A DNA stretch of 37,707 bases from an uncultured Verrucomicrobiota bacterium. Its GTDB lineage: Bacteria; Verrucomicrobiota; Verrucomicrobiia; Opitutales; Seribacteraceae. Below the pieces are notes generated by a model. The model was not told the origin of the DNA. It worked only from the letters and a program-made list of their open reading frames with translations, and did not search any database. A program made the translations under genes and the position numbers. Below, in pieces: positions 25,075 to 34,881 of this stretch. How positions within the stretch are numbered: the stretch's first letter is position 1; each line of letters starts with the position of its first letter. The stretch lies in the NCBI GenBank assembly GCA_902612125.1, contig CACMBV010000023.1, positions 1 to 37,707 on the forward strand, read 5' to 3'.

Positions 25075-26541
25075 TTAGGAGAAAAGCCGGGTGACAGCCT
25101 GAGCCTTTACAAGTTCACGAGGCTGGTTTAAATGATTATATACAATTGTCTCTGGATTAATTCCAAAGCCATGGTAAATCGTGGCTAACAGCTCACGGGG
25201 ATGAACGGGATCTTCCAGGGGCGAGGATCCGGTTTTGTCAGACTCTCCGTGAACATAACCCCTTTTGATTCCGGCTCCGGCAATAATTCCGGTGTAGCAA
25301 TAGGGCCAATGGTCCCGACCGTCGGCACTGTTTCCGTTTCCAGAGGTGCTAACTCCTTTTTCCGGACTCCTACCAAACTCTCCAACACAGACAACCATGG
25401 TTTCTTCGAGAAGTCCGCGTTGATCCAAGTCAGACATCAACCCGGATAAGCCCATGTCGAGCATCGGTGCTGATTGGTCTTTCATCCGCTTGGGAAGCCC
25501 TTTGTGAACATCCCAGGAATGATTGTCTGAATTGGCAACTTTGGGCCAGATCACTTCCACCACGCGGGTGCCGGCTTCCACCAGACGACGGGCAAGCAGA
25601 CAACTTTGTCCAAAAGTGTTACGCCCATAGGAATCGCGTAAGGTTTCTTTTTCCTGTCCAAGATTAAAGGCTTCCCGGGCTCGTCCTGAAGAAACCAAGT
25701 CGAGAGCTCGGTCGTAGTGGGTATTTAAGTTATAATGCTCCACTGCCTTATCTATAACTGGCATGGCTTCATTAATCGAATTCCGTAACTCCGCCCGTCT
25801 CTTGAGCCGCACCCCAAACATATCCGGACGCATCTCAAGATCATCCACCCGGATCTTAGCCATTTTCTGCATATCCATATCACTTCCCGGGGGATATAAA
25901 GTATAAGGATCGTATGCCTTACCGAGAAAACCTGCCGTCCCCCCCTTGCCGACCACGCCACTCTCCTGGAGAGGACGAGGAAGCATCACGAACGGAAGCA
26001 TCGGCTCGTTGCTGGGACGAAGTCTTACGATATTGGAACCAAAATTTGGGAAATCCTTGGGACTGGGTGGTTCCAGTTGCCCGGAAGGGCTGACCTTGTC
26101 CGTAGTGTATCCAGTCATCATTTGGTAGATCGCTGCCGTATGATTGAAAAGACCTTTCGGGGTGTAACTGACGGAACGCATCATGGTGAATTTGTCGTTT
26201 ACCTTAGCAAGATTTGGCAACAGCTCTGTGAAACGTACACCGGGAATTTTCGTAGGAATAGGTTTGAAAATACTTCTTACCTTATCGGGGGCATCGGGCT
26301 TGGGATCCCAAAGGTCGAGATGGCTGGGCCCCCCTTGCAGGTAGATCATAATGATACTTTTGGCTTTCCCCCAACCAGGTGATCCGCCCGCTTTCGATGA
26401 AGCATCGGCTTTCATCTGTAGCATGGCTCCGAGGGAAAGTCCTAACATACTGGAGCCGCCCACTTTCAGCACATCCCTCCTGCTCATGGGAAGATGCCGG
26501 TCACAAAGGTCTTTTCCTAATTCTCCAGATAATCCGATCAT
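25075..26541 (-). CDS. Tat-exported DUF1501 protein (sulfatase-like fold)
   Basis: A 488-residue DUF1501 protein. The N-terminus has a twin-arginine signal, [20 protein letters not shown] with R21-R22, so a folded protein is exported. Family motifs are [62 protein letters not shown] and [20 protein letters not shown]1501 proteins are related to alkaline phosphatase/sulfatase folds, but their reaction is not established. They are almost always encoded beside a DUF1549/DUF1553 protein, as here (54 bp apart). The start is ATG 26541; an internal ATG just before the SRR is an alternative start. Confidence 0.93.
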   Translation of the reverse strand: MIGLSGELGKDLCDRHLPMSRRDVLKVGGSSMLGLSLGAMLQMKADASSKAGGSPGWGKAKSIIMIYLQGGPSHLDLWDPKPDAPDKVRSIFKPIPTKIPGVRFTELLPNLAKVNDKFTMMRSVSYTPKGLFNHTAAIYQMMTGYTTDKVSPSGQLEPPSPKDFPNFGSNIVRLRPSNEPMLPFVMLPRPLQESGVVGKGGTAGFLGKAYDPYTLYPPGSDMDMQKMAKIRVDDLEMRPDMFGVRLKRRAELRNSINEAMPVIDKAVEHYNLNTHYDRALDLVSSGRAREAFNLGQEKETLRDSYGRNTFGQSCLLARRLVEAGTRVVEVIWPKVANSDNHSWDVHKGLPKRMKDQSAPMLDMGLSGLMSDLDQRGLLEETMVVCVGEFGRSPEKGVSTSGNGNSADGRDHWPYCYTGIIAGAGIKRGYVHGESDKTGSSPLEDPVHPRELLATIYHGFGINPETIVYNHLNQPRELVKAQAVTRLFS

Positions 26542-26595
26542 TTTCGTATAATAGTTTAGATGTTTACTGTTTTAAAAGCAGAAAATAGACTATGA

Positions 26596-29500
26596 TTATC
26601 GATTGAAAAGGAAGGCAGGGGTATTAATCAGGGCCCAAGCCAAATCCTGGGCACCGATCACTCTTTTATTTTCCAGTTGCTTTTCGCTCAGGGAAAGAGC
26701 CCGGCGCAAGCGAGCCACCTCAGGCGGTAAGAGCACGGGCGTCTCTGCTATTTTTAATGCGTTCTCAAAATTTGTAAGTTTTGGATCGTTCGGAAGTGGC
26801 TTGCTCGCTTCCGCCAGTGCCTGAACAAGTCCAACCCTTCGGGCATCCGATTTCTTAAATTCATCAACCAATTTTTTCTTTTGCTGGGAAGTACGTTTTG
26901 CCCTTGCCACGGCAAAGATTTTCTTAACTTCTTCCGGAATTCCATAGCTAATGGATCCGGCTACATCGGTTACGGCAACCCGAAATCTACCCAGGGAATG
27001 TTGTCCACCCTGATATTCCTGTTTCAGCGTAATCTCCAAATTCGTGGGGCCATCAAATTTAACGGGAGACCTGACCTTGAACGAGGCGTAGTGGGTTTTG
27101 CCCATCTGCGGTGAAATTGCCCATCCATTGTTCGAGGGAGCCACTTTCCCATCAACCGCAGAGGCTACTGGATATCTGCCCTGGCTAAAGGAAGCGAGTG
27201 CATTTTCAAAGGAAAGTTTCTGAGAAAGGGCGTTGCGGAATATTTCCACGGACTTAACGGCCGTCTTTCCTGAAAGTAAAAAAATAAAGCCTTGCGAGTT
27301 CTTTTGCAGGGAAAATCCGATTTGATAGTCATGCCAGTCCTGGGTGGCGTTTATCCTGATTGAGGGACTTGTGGTTTGACTGGCTGTTTTTACCGCATCC
27401 GATAGCACAATTTTGGCCACAGCCTTAGCTGAATTCCGCCCTTTAAACCTGATGACATAACTCCCGGCAGGCATTTCTCCGGTAAAGGTAAAACCGGGCA
27501 GGGTTACCTCCCCGGTTCCTGATTTAAAATAAAAACCAGATGGCCCTACCCCATTGTGAATTTTCAGCAACAAAATATTCCTTCCCTTCTTTAGCTTAAG
27601 TATCACTTTTTCCTGATCTGGCGCAGCCGCCCGCCCAACATTGCTCGATAAAACTGCTTCTCCATTCAGAAAGACCTTAATCCCGTCATCACTCCCCAAA
27701 CTGACCGGTAATTGCTGGTCTGCAGGGACCGTGATTTGTTTAACCAAGTAATTCGATGAATTCTCCGAGCTAAACACTGAGCCGTAAAGTTGACCATCTT
27801 TCCACTCCGGCCTGCCCACCCATTTAATCGTTTCCCCGGCATGTTGGTAGGTCTTTCGAGGATCGAATGTGGAATCAAGCTCCGGGCCTGCTTTCTCCTC
27901 CAAAGCTATATTTTTAAAAGGACCGGCATGAAAAAATGGACTCATTTGTGCGGAGTCCTCTGATTTACCATCACCAAGAATGACCGACTGATTACTCTCC
28001 TCCAGGGAGGAACCATAATTAAGTTTCCACGCAGGAGATAGTGCTTTGCTATCCCATGTTGAAAAATGAATCTTCTTCCAGTGTTTCAAGTCCTTGGTCG
28101 GGCGAGCGGTCACTTCCAGTTCACTAAGCACGAAATTCCCATCATTCAGCGACCGACCGGGTCCTCCTTTGGGTAATCGCCCGTCCTCCATCGCTTCAAT
28201 CCGGACTCCAGTTATTTTACTAAGCGGAGAAGATGTGGAAATCTGGTATGATCCCTTGGAACTCCGGCCACCAACAAAAACTGAACCATCCTTTTTAGCT
28301 TCAAATTTCACGCCTGGCATCTTGGAACGAATGGATGTGAGATCTAAATTTGACCACTTACTTTTACCGCTGGCATACCCCTTTTCCCATCTCTCCAATT
28401 TGACCGGAAGGGTGCCATCGAACTTTGTCAGGTCAGCTTGGGCAGCTTTGATTCTGGCATGGCGTTGATCGTTGGCCGCTTTGACAGCCGCGGCAGTCTT
28501 TTCCCGGTAATCTTCCAATTGGTCTTTTGCCCGGGATATATTGACTGCCCTGTCCGCTTCCTCTTTTTTCAACCAATCTTTAATCTTACTCTCCGCCTTT
28601 TCCAATTTTGCAGTCAGTCTACGATGGTCGCCGTCGATGGTCTCAGTAAACAGCCCTAAACTTCGGTCAATCTCCTCTTCCGAAGCCGGTCGGTTTAAAA
28701 TACGAAAAAACAACCGATCGATGAGTTTACGGTTGTCCGTCTCTTCCCTGGCTATCTTGGAGATAGCATTCTTTGGGTCTGAGATTGCGTTATTTACGGT
28801 CGGACCACTAACCAAGGCCATAATTGGCCCCAATTGTAATTCCCCATTCCTTTCGCACTCACAGGAAGTTTCCCTTGCAGGTCTCCCAAAAGTTCCGAGA
28901 AAACCATCGGGAAGTGAAATCCCCACATCCGGTAAGGATGCGGCACGAGTACCGGCCGGAACCCCGGGAAATTTCGTTTGCGAGCCGGTTACGGTGTAAA
29001 CCGCATCCAGAAGGGTTTCTGCCGAAAGTCTTCGAGGCAAGGCGTGCGAAAAATTGATTTGATCATCCTCGTTCCATCTGTTTGTTTCGACTGACAACTG
29101 ATAGGTCCTTGATTGGCAAATTAAACGGATAATGTGTTGGACATCAAAACCACTCGAAATTAATTCATCTTCAAGGTAATCGAGTAACTCGGGATTACTG
29201 GGTGGATTACCCGCCCGAATATCGTCAATCGGTTCTATAATACCCACCCCAAAGAGGTAGCCCCAAAGGCGGTTTACATAACTACGGGCAAAGTACTGGT
29301 TATCCGCGGAGGTCATCCAGGCAGCTAAGCGTTCTCTGCGGGAGAAGGAAGCGTTATCCTCGAAGTATGCCGCGTAAGGGAAGCCGGGTGCGGTGATTCG
29401 CCCGGTCCTTTCGTGCTTGATTTCACCGGTGGGCACATCCTTGACAATTTCATATAAGGGTTTGGCCCGTTCCACCGCCGTCTTTGCAATGGTCTTTTTC

Positions 29501-32457
29501 CCCGCAGCCGGATCTTTGTGCAATTTAAACTGGGCAAAATGAGCCGCCATTTCGTAATATTGATCCTGCGTCCAACGCTCAAAGGGATGGTCGTGGCATT
29601 TATTGCAGTTAAAGCGGGTGGCGAGAAACAAATGAGTGGTGTTTTCCATTGTATCTTCCGGAGTTCTCAAAATTTTGTAGTAGGACGCAGGAGGGTTCTG
29701 TTTATTCGAACCTGAGGCTGTCAAAATTTTATGAGCAAATTCATCATAGGGTGTGTTCTTACGGATTTCATCTTCAATCCAGTCTCGCAGGGCGGTGGCT
29801 CCGGCCCGGCCCAGATACTTTCCGTTCACCTGCAGCATGTCCGCCCACTTGTTCGACCAATGTTCAATGTATTCCTCATTGCCGATCAACTGATCAATCA
29901 AATCATTTTTCTTCTTATCCGTGGAGCGATTATCCTCCAGGAAACTGGCCACCATGGAGTCAGAGGGAGGTAATCCGGTGAGATCCAGATACACCCGGCG
30001 GAGAAAATCAAGGTCATTGGCGAGGCCCGAAGGTTGAATTTTCATCCGTTTCCACTTACGCGAGACTAGCTTGTCAATTCGGTTGTTTGCACTGGATTCT
30101 TTCCATACAAAACCGGAGCGATTACCCATAACCGTGAGGGTGGTGGCTGCATACTTTCCTTCAAAACGGGCCAAGATAGGAGCTTCTCCCCTGCGCAAAG
30201 TGGTCATCAAACTGAGGTCGTCGTGCTCGGCGACCTCCCCATTACCACTGGTCACAAAAGCTTCCCGGGTCACATCCCGAATCAAGCCATCCTTATAAAA
30301 AGCGACGACTCGGAACTGTTGGGTTACTCCAATTTCCTCCACAACCGGATTTTGTGGATAAAGCTTGATTTCCCTGACTCTTCTCGCCTTCCAATTTACC
30401 GGGGCTCCTTCCCCAATCCATGACTTGATGATTCGATGATAGCGGGAATCCTCTCGGGTCAGTTGGCCCCCTTCATGAGGAACCATGCCCGTTGCTTTCA
30501 AGAGCATGAGGCTTCTTTCAGGTGCGGCCACATTTACCCTCCTTGATGCCATGTCATCGGTAAATCCCCGAATATCATATAAGGCATCATATCCACGCAA
30601 TGAAAGTTTAAATCCATTCTTCCCATCCTTGGCCCCGTGGCAGGTGCCCGCATTACAGCCAAGTTTTGAAATTACCGGATTTACCTCCGATATAAAATCA
30701 GGTTTATACTCCTTCCTCATTCCAGTGACGGAGACTGTAATCTTGGCAGATTTATCGCCCAGGGTGGCAATCAGCGAACCCTCACCGTTCTTATTGGGAG
30801 TAAACACTCCGCGGTTATCGATTTTTCCCAGATCTTTGTTCCCCTTCCAACTGACCATCCTGGTTACATCCGTAGCTTTCCCTCCACCTAAATCAGCCTC
30901 TACTAAGATTTGCGTATATTCGACCGAAGAGGAAAGGTTAATTTCTTTAGGGAAAGCAATCAAGTGCTCCACTTTGGTATTGGCTGAGAGCGACTCTTCG
31001 GAAAGAAAATCCGTTTGGGAAAAGGGTTTGTGAAGTGGTTCCTTCTTTTTCTTCCTTGAACCAGAGTCAAGGGGAGGCAGGGTCAAAGTTCGAATGGTTT
31101 CCCCTGATGAAATGGATAGGATTTGAATCTTGCCTTCATAGCCACCTACGGCCAATTCAGTTCCATTCTTAGAAGCCGACAAAGCGTAGACCGGCGAATT
31201 TGTCAGCTCCCTGGACCATAATTGTTTGCCCGTTTCCACCTCGAAGCATCTCACCTCACCCCGCCCATCCAAACTACTCCCTGCAAAACAAAGATTGCCC
31301 TTAGGGTTAAAACTAACGGCAAATATTCGACCCAATTGTTCCTTAAACTCCCGTATTTGATTGGGATTTCCTCCTCCGGCAGGGGCGGCTTTGGTAGCTT
31401 GCCGGAAAAGCTTGGCTTTGCCATCGGCCCCTCCAACCAGAAGCTCCGTCTTTCCCGGACGAACCGCAATCGAATTTTGCCCACCGCTGAGGATTCCAGG
31501 GGTGTGCGTGGTCACATTACCCACGAATCTTTCCGTGGCTACATCCGTCTGCTTGACAGTCTTATCCCGGCTAACCGAGAAAACGGCTTTACCATTGGCA
31601 GAAAAAATGGTCCCCCGAACCCAGTCATCATGGCCAGCCATGAAAACTTCTGGTTTGCCGTTGGAAGCATTAATAACTCGAACGGCATTATCACTGGCTC
31701 CGAAAGCAACCGAATTTCCATCCGGGGACCAGGAGACACCGTAAAGGGTATCGTGGGTTACGGAATTAGATAGCAAAAGCTTGGACCGAGCCCAGTCCCA
31801 AACCTGAATTTCACCCATCATACCGGGTTTCCCCCCGGATACCGCTAGCCGCTTACCGTCTGGTGAAAAGGCTACCGATTCAATGTGCTCGGACAAACCG
31901 ACTAATCTCGCCATCACTTGGCCATTTCCACTTTTAGCAATCAAGACCTCATGGTAACCATTTTGTGCGAGATGTTTTCCGTCCGGAGTATGAGCCAAAG
32001 TTCGGATCAACGGGAGCCTCTGGTAAACTGGTTTTTCTTCCATGGTGTAAACAACCCCATTCTCTTCGGGCGAATCATCCAACGCACCTTCCCGGATCCA
32101 ACGCTCGATCTTTGAGATTTCAACAGCATGCAAGGCTTGGATATCTTTTCCCTTGGGCATTTCGGCATTTCCATCCGTATCGCGTTGAATCTGACTGAAC
32201 AGGTAGCTCTCTTCCGGTTTTCCGGGAACAATGGCAGCTTGGCCTGTTTCTCCCCCTTCGAGCATGGCAACAAATTCAGTCATCAAATAATCACCCTTTT
32301 GCTTGGCAGGCTGATGACAACCGTTGCAGTTCGCCTGAAAGATTGGCTTTATCTCCTTATGGTAGCTGATGACCTGTATTTCCTTGCTGAGAGCCAGGTT
32401 TGCGAAAAAAGCAAAACCTAGAGACAGCATGAAAACAAGTTGAGAACCAGACAACAT
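26596..32457 (-). CDS. Giant secreted cytochrome/WD40/Ig-like/DUF1549/DUF1553 protein
   Basis: A 1953-residue exported protein. After a signal peptide (1-24) comes a PSCyt1 haem domain, CNGCH at 44-48. Seven WD40-like repeats at about 153-455 (such as VAFSPDGKRLAV and VSWSPDGNSVAF) fit a seven-bladed propeller. An Ig-like (BIG2) domain follows at 505-577, then a second haem-like motif CNAGTCHG (601-608, spacing C-x4-CH) and another Ig-like domain at 697-777. DUF1549 (about 790-985) contains CNKCHDHPFE (951-960). DUF1553 runs from about 1025 to 1275 and resumes at 1915-1953 (DLAWALINTPAFLFN). Between the DUF1553 parts lie a coiled coil (1275-1345) and beta-rich, PA14-like domains with SDDGIKVFLNG. 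It probably acts at the cell surface in polymer oxidation or uptake; the reaction is unknown. Confidence 0.92.
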   Translation of the reverse strand: MLSGSQLVFMLSLGFAFFANLALSKEIQVISYHKEIKPIFQANCNGCHQPAKQKGDYLMTEFVAMLEGGETGQAAIVPGKPEESYLFSQIQRDTDGNAEMPKGKDIQALHAVEISKIERWIREGALDDSPEENGVVYTMEEKPVYQRLPLIRTLAHTPDGKHLAQNGYHEVLIAKSGNGQVMARLVGLSEHIESVAFSPDGKRLAVSGGKPGMMGEIQVWDWARSKLLLSNSVTHDTLYGVSWSPDGNSVAFGASDNAVRVINASNGKPEVFMAGHDDWVRGTIFSANGKAVFSVSRDKTVKQTDVATERFVGNVTTHTPGILSGGQNSIAVRPGKTELLVGGADGKAKLFRQATKAAPAGGGNPNQIREFKEQLGRIFAVSFNPKGNLCFAGSSLDGRGEVRCFEVETGKQLWSRELTNSPVYALSASKNGTELAVGGYEGKIQILSISSGETIRTLTLPPLDSGSRKKKKEPLHKPFSQTDFLSEESLSANTKVEHLIAFPKEINLSSSVEYTQILVEADLGGGKATDVTRMVSWKGNKDLGKIDNRGVFTPNKNGEGSLIATLGDKSAKITVSVTGMRKEYKPDFISEVNPVISKLGCNAGTCHGAKDGKNGFKLSLRGYDALYDIRGFTDDMASRRVNVAAPERSLMLLKATGMVPHEGGQLTREDSRYHRIIKSWIGEGAPVNWKARRVREIKLYPQNPVVEEIGVTQQFRVVAFYKDGLIRDVTREAFVTSGNGEVAEHDDLSLMTTLRRGEAPILARFEGKYAATTLTVMGNRSGFVWKESSANNRIDKLVSRKWKRMKIQPSGLANDLDFLRRVYLDLTGLPPSDSMVASFLEDNRSTDKKKNDLIDQLIGNEEYIEHWSNKWADMLQVNGKYLGRAGATALRDWIEDEIRKNTPYDEFAHKILTASGSNKQNPPASYYKILRTPEDTMENTTHLFLATRFNCNKCHDHPFERWTQDQYYEMAAHFAQFKLHKDPAAGKKTIAKTAVERAKPLYEIVKDVPTGEIKHERTGRITAPGFPYAAYFEDNASFSRRERLAAWMTSADNQYFARSYVNRLWGYLFGVGIIEPIDDIRAGNPPSNPELLDYLEDELISSGFDVQHIIRLICQSRTYQLSVETNRWNEDDQINFSHALPRRLSAETLLDAVYTVTGSQTKFPGVPAGTRAASLPDVGISLPDGFLGTFGRPARETSCECERNGELQLGPIMALVSGPTVNNAISDPKNAISKIAREETDNRKLIDRLFFRILNRPASEEEIDRSLGLFTETIDGDHRRLTAKLEKAESKIKDWLKKEEADRAVNISRAKDQLEDYREKTAAAVKAANDQRHARIKAAQADLTKFDGTLPVKLERWEKGYASGKSKWSNLDLTSIRSKMPGVKFEAKKDGSVFVGGRSSKGSYQISTSSPLSKITGVRIEAMEDGRLPKGGPGRSLNDGNFVLSELEVTARPTKDLKHWKKIHFSTWDSKALSPAWKLNYGSSLEESNQSVILGDGKSEDSAQMSPFFHAGPFKNIALEEKAGPELDSTFDPRKTYQHAGETIKWVGRPEWKDGQLYGSVFSSENSSNYLVKQITVPADQQLPVSLGSDDGIKVFLNGEAVLSSNVGRAAAPDQEKVILKLKKGRNILLLKIHNGVGPSGFYFKSGTGEVTLPGFTFTGEMPAGSYVIRFKGRNSAKAVAKIVLSDAVKTASQTTSPSIRINATQDWHDYQIGFSLQKNSQGFIFLLSGKTAVKSVEIFRNALSQKLSFENALASFSQGRYPVASAVDGKVAPSNNGWAISPQMGKTHYASFKVRSPVKFDGPTNLEITLKQEYQGGQHSLGRFRVAVTDVAGSISYGIPEEVKKIFAVARAKRTSQQKKKLVDEFKKSDARRVGLVQALAEASKPLPNDPKLTNFENALKIAETPVLLPPEVARLRRALSLSEKQLENKRVIGAQDLAWALINTPAFLFNR

Positions 32458-32552
32458 GGGATCAACTTTGTGTTGGAATCAGGTTGAGACAAGAAGCAAG
32501 TATGGGAAAACCGAATAAAAAATGAGGAGAGCAAGCCCCAATCATAAATATT

Positions 32553-33353
32553 CTAGAGCCGAATTTTTCCGCTCAAAAACTCTTCGGTTATTCCTTGCAG
32601 TCGAATTTGTCCACCCAAGTCTTGGCACTGAAACCATCCACCCCGCTTAGACGCCTGAAAGGCAGCCAATTTGGTCTGCGAAAGCCTATTTGCCCAAAAG
32701 GGCACAAGCATGCAATGGGCGGAACCGGTGGCATGGTCTTCATTGATTCCAATACGGGGGGCAAAATACCTCGAAACGAAGTCATATTCTGGATCAGCAC
32801 TGGGAGCCGTAATCATGACTCCATCCACCTGCGATAAGCCCATTAAAATCCTGAAGTCCGGCTGCAACGACTCGATTGTTTTTTGTGAATCAAAAAGACA
32901 CAGGTAATCCCTTCCTATCCACACGGATTCCGGGTAGGCGCCCAAACCCTCAACCAGATGTGAAGACAAAGATGAAGGTCGGCATTTGGCCGCGGGCAGA
33001 AAAATAGAAATGCTTTTATCTTGATGAATGATTGCTTTCAAAAGACCCGCTTTGGATGAAAAGCGCAGAGTGCTTTCCCCGGAAAACTTGCCGGAATTGA
33101 AAATACAATGAGCCGCAGCCAAAGTGGCATGACCACATAGATCGATCTCTTTTTTTGTACTGAACCAGCGAATTGCCCAGGCTTGATTTTTGGCCGGAAT
33201 TAAAAAGGCTGTTTCTGGTAAATTTACTTGTTGGGCCAAACTCTGCAAATGCCCGGTCGCAAGCCACTCCTCTAAAATACACACACCCGCCGGGTTACCC
33301 GACAAGGGGCCATGACCAAAGGCGTTAATAATAAAAAATGGACATGATTTCAC
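32553..33353 (-). CDS. PhzF-family epimerase/isomerase-like protein
   Basis: A 266-residue PhzF-fold protein. Family motifs are FGHGPLSGNPAGVCIL (12-27), the catalytic glutamate E47 in NLPETAFL, WFSTKKEIDLCGHATLAAAH (63-82), and the C-terminal-half motif INEDHATGSAHCMLVP. PhzF relatives isomerise small acids by proton transfer across a two-domain cleft; outside phenazine producers their substrates are mostly unknown. No phenazine genes are nearby, so a phenazine role is unlikely. It lies 95 bp upstream of the giant protein gene in the same direction, and after the terminator of the oxidoreductase gene, so it has its own promoter. Confidence 0.9.
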   Translation of the reverse strand: MKSCPFFIINAFGHGPLSGNPAGVCILEEWLATGHLQSLAQQVNLPETAFLIPAKNQAWAIRWFSTKKEIDLCGHATLAAAHCIFNSGKFSGESTLRFSSKAGLLKAIIHQDKSISIFLPAAKCRPSSLSSHLVEGLGAYPESVWIGRDYLCLFDSQKTIESLQPDFRILMGLSQVDGVMITAPSADPEYDFVSRYFAPRIGINEDHATGSAHCMLVPFWANRLSQTKLAAFQASKRGGWFQCQDLGGQIRLQGITEEFLSGKIRL

Positions 33354-33419
33354 AAAGCAACCTATCCTAAATCTTATTCATCGACTCACAAACCCATATT
33401 GCCTGCTAAATGGAGTGCC

Positions 33420-33446
33420 AAAAAAAAACCTCCGTTTTATTGGAGG
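33420..33446 (-). terminator. Rho-independent terminator of the Gfo/Idh/MocA gene
   Basis: On the minus strand, CCTCC and GGAGG (plus positions 33442-33446 and 33429-33433) pair around an 8-nt loop and run into eight or nine T (A-run 33420-33428). It lies about 30 bp after the stop at 33478. The rest of the gap to the PhzF gene (33354-33419) shows nothing further. Confidence 0.82.
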
Positions 33447-33477
33447 GATTTGTTGGGAGTAAAAATCTACGCAAATT

Positions 33478-34881
33478 TTATGCCGGATCGACTTCCCATC
33501 CTGCCCGGTAAACCTTGCTGATGAGTTTGTCGGTGTCTTTACGATTGGTCTTCATTTTCTTCGCATTCCAGGTAAATTTACCCCCGGCACGCATCGCCAC
33601 ATTTCCAAGCAGAATAGCCTCGGTGTGGTTCCCTGAATAATTAAAATTGGACATCGCGATCTCTGGCTTACCTTCCCGAATTGCCTTCACCAATTCTTCT
33701 TTCATACCATTATCACCCTGTCCGTTTCTGGGCAAAATCTGATCGGGCATCTCAATTTCTTTCCGCTTTTGCCATTTACCATCTTTATAAACACTCCAAT
33801 CCGCACCATAATCATTGGGAGAATGCAGAACACCATCTGTTCCAATAATCAAAAGGCCGCTATTTTTGGGAGTTGCCCCATGAAGAAGTTCCAAGGGTGG
33901 AAGGTTTTTCTCTCCCTTATTATCTTTACCATTATTGCCAACCTTTCCTTCATACCAGTGGAATTTAATCGGACCCCGCTTTTCCGTTTCGGGAAAATCA
34001 AGGTTGATACTCGCCCAGGAAGGAAAAGTTTCCTGGTTGATGGGTCCGGTGTTAACGGACTCTACAGCAGTTGGTTGAGTTAATTCACAACCCATGAAGG
34101 CTAAGTTGGTGGTATGGCAGGCCATATCTCCAAGTGCACCCGTTCCATAATCCCACCAACCTCTCCATTTAAACGGGGTGTAGGATGAGTGGTATGGACG
34201 CATGGGGGCGGGTCCGATAAACGAATTCCAGTCGAGATGGTCAGGAATCGCCATGGTTTCTGAAGGTCTCTCGGTGATCATGGGTGCCTGAGGCCAGACC
34301 GGACGGTTTGTCCAGGCATGGATCTCCTTTACTTCGCCAAGTCCTCCTGCCCGAATAAATTCTGCTCCTTCACGAAGACCATCGGCAGCGGTGCCTTGGT
34401 TGCCCATCTGTGTGCAAATGTTGTTTTTGCGAGCCATCACTGCCAGTTGTCGGGCTTCCCAAACCGTGTGGGTCAGTGGCTTTTGCACATACACATGGAT
34501 ACCCCATCTCATTCCCATCATGGTTGCGGGTGCGTGAGTATGATCCGCAGTGCTGACATTCATGACATCTATCTTGTCACCCAACTGGCTGATCATTTCC
34601 CGAAAATCAGAAAACTTAACCGCATCGGGATGCTTCCTTGTGGAAACATCCAGTCTTCTTGCATCCACATCACAGGCGGCAATAACATCGCCATGCATGG
34701 CCAAGCCATCGAAATCTCCTTTCCCTTTTCCTCCAACCCCAATTCCGGCAACCTGCAACCGGCTATTGGCCCCAAAAACCCTGCTGGGAACAAAAGTAAA
34801 AGCAAAAGCTGAAGAGGCAGCGGTTCCCAAGAAGGAACGACGTGAATAAGAATAGGTCTGTTTAAAATTCGAGGATTTCAT
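33478..34881 (-). CDS. Tat-exported Gfo/Idh/MocA-family oxidoreductase
   Basis: A 467-residue NAD(P)-dependent oxidoreductase. The N-terminus has a Tat signal, YSRRSFLGTAASSAFAFTF, with arginines at 14 and 15. The Rossmann fold starts with VAGIGVGGKGKGDF, and the family's E-K-P motif appears as YVQKPLTHTVWEARQL, keeping the lysine-proline but with Q in place of E. The Bac_DUF/GFO C-terminal part has WRGWWDYGTGALGDMACHT. Family members oxidise or reduce sugar derivatives. The exported PVC branch is common beside DUF1080 and sugar-catabolism genes, and is thought to keep a bound cofactor. It is transcribed alone and ends at a strong terminator. Confidence 0.93.
   Translation of the reverse strand: MKSSNFKQTYSYSRRSFLGTAASSAFAFTFVPSRVFGANSRLQVAGIGVGGKGKGDFDGLAMHGDVIAACDVDARRLDVSTRKHPDAVKFSDFREMISQLGDKIDVMNVSTADHTHAPATMMGMRWGIHVYVQKPLTHTVWEARQLAVMARKNNICTQMGNQGTAADGLREGAEFIRAGGLGEVKEIHAWTNRPVWPQAPMITERPSETMAIPDHLDWNSFIGPAPMRPYHSSYTPFKWRGWWDYGTGALGDMACHTTNLAFMGCELTQPTAVESVNTGPINQETFPSWASINLDFPETEKRGPIKFHWYEGKVGNNGKDNKGEKNLPPLELLHGATPKNSGLLIIGTDGVLHSPNDYGADWSVYKDGKWQKRKEIEMPDQILPRNGQGDNGMKEELVKAIREGKPEIAMSNFNYSGNHTEAILLGNVAMRAGGKFTWNAKKMKTNRKDTDKLISKVYRAGWEVDPA

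Noticed and set aside
32553-33353. Phenazine biosynthesis role for the PhzF-like gene
   Set aside because: No other phz gene is near, and most PhzF-fold proteins are not linked to phenazines.
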